Part shown: piece by piece, positions 12,220-12,355 of the stretch
How the letters are laid out: each line of letters begins with the position of its first letter
Position numbering within the stretch: the first letter of the stretch is position 1
DNA from: Bog-159 sp049514955
Lineage (GTDB): Bacteria > Acidobacteriota > Terriglobia > Bryobacterales > Bryobacteraceae
Assembly (NCBI GenBank): GCA_049514955.1
Contig: JBEKUO010000147.1
Location: 1-12,355, forward strand
Length of the DNA: 12,355 nt
Direction: 5' to 3'
Translations under genes and position numbers: made by a program
Notes under the pieces: generated by a model
Database searches by the model: none
Told to the model about the DNA's origin: nothing
Seen by the model: the letters and a program-made list of their open reading frames with translations, nothing else

Positions 12220-12355
12220 TCACGCTGTCCGCCGGAGTTTGCGGCGTGATGGAACGAAGCGAAGTTCAAGACGCTGCTCCAGGGCCGCGGCAATGCGCTG
12301 CAGCATAGTCAGCGAATGGCCTTCGTAGTCTGCGTCTTCGAGCCGGGCGATAACC
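12220..12355 (-). CDS. XRE/HigA-like antitoxin, C-terminal fragment cut by window edge
   Basis: Reading the minus strand from the window end gives 44 codons and a TGA at 12222-12220. The fragment includes 'VIARLEDADYEGHSLTMLQR' followed by 'IAAALEQRLELRFVPS'. It is the end of an XRE-type HTH ('..ARLEDADYEGHSL..ML.RIAAAL') with the short beta-strand tail ('LELRF') seen in HigA-like and related type II antitoxins. The N-terminus and any toxin gene lie outside the window. It ends 26 bp before mazG on the same strand, so mazG may share its transcript. The family call is good for so short a piece, but single-domain regulators cannot be excluded. Confidence 0.72.
   Translation of the reverse strand, partial: VIARLEDADYEGHSLTMLQRIAAALEQRLELRFVPSRRKLRRTA

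Overview
This 12.4 kb window is high-GC bacterial chromosomal DNA. No rRNA, tRNA, CRISPR array, transposase or integrase was seen. The gene content (enolase-family NSAR/MenC beside a COG3375-type GNAT, MazG, a Uma2 nuclease, several toxin-antitoxin genes and a hairpin/tandem-repeat element inside a coding region) is compatible with a soil bacterium such as an Acidobacteriota member. That assignment is inference from gene style, not from a marker gene.

Layout. Left edge (1-162): no gene, only hairpins behind the APC permease. An amino acid/polyamine permease (163-1515, minus) and an orphan DUF58 membrane-anchored protein (1566-2702, plus) diverge from a 50-bp gap that holds a perfect 11-bp palindrome. 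An accessory patch follows (2759-6565). It holds a HicB-type antitoxin (2759-3247); a HicA-like toxin gene broken by one missing base (3244-3569); a Uma2-family nuclease (3848-4387) downstream of a RelE-like toxin and its antitoxin (4414-4856); and two plus-strand genes. These two are a small single-pass membrane protein (5044-5424) and an unfamiliar DNA-binding protein (5558-6565) that combines a ParB/KorB-like helix-turn-helix with a C-terminal XRE-like one, behind a near-consensus sigma-70 promoter.

The right half is a tight minus-strand operon transcribed from about 12.2 kb down to 6.6 kb: mazG, GNAT acyltransferase, NSAR/menC-type enolase, EamA exporter, MFS transporter, SDR oxidoreductase. 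Every junction overlaps (4, 19, 4, 1 and 20 bp), so the six genes are probably translationally coupled. The GNAT + NSAR pair matches the known pathway in which D-amino acids are N-succinylated, racemised and then desuccinylated to L-amino acids; the desuccinylase is not in the window. At the right edge, 26 bp upstream of mazG, is the C-terminus of an XRE/HigA-like antitoxin that is cut by the window end.

Main points for a second look: the dual-HTH protein and its membrane neighbour; the single-base lesion in hicA, whose repaired frame restores a 4-bp overlap with hicB; an in-frame repeat element inside the EamA gene; and the NSAR/GNAT operon with two exporters.
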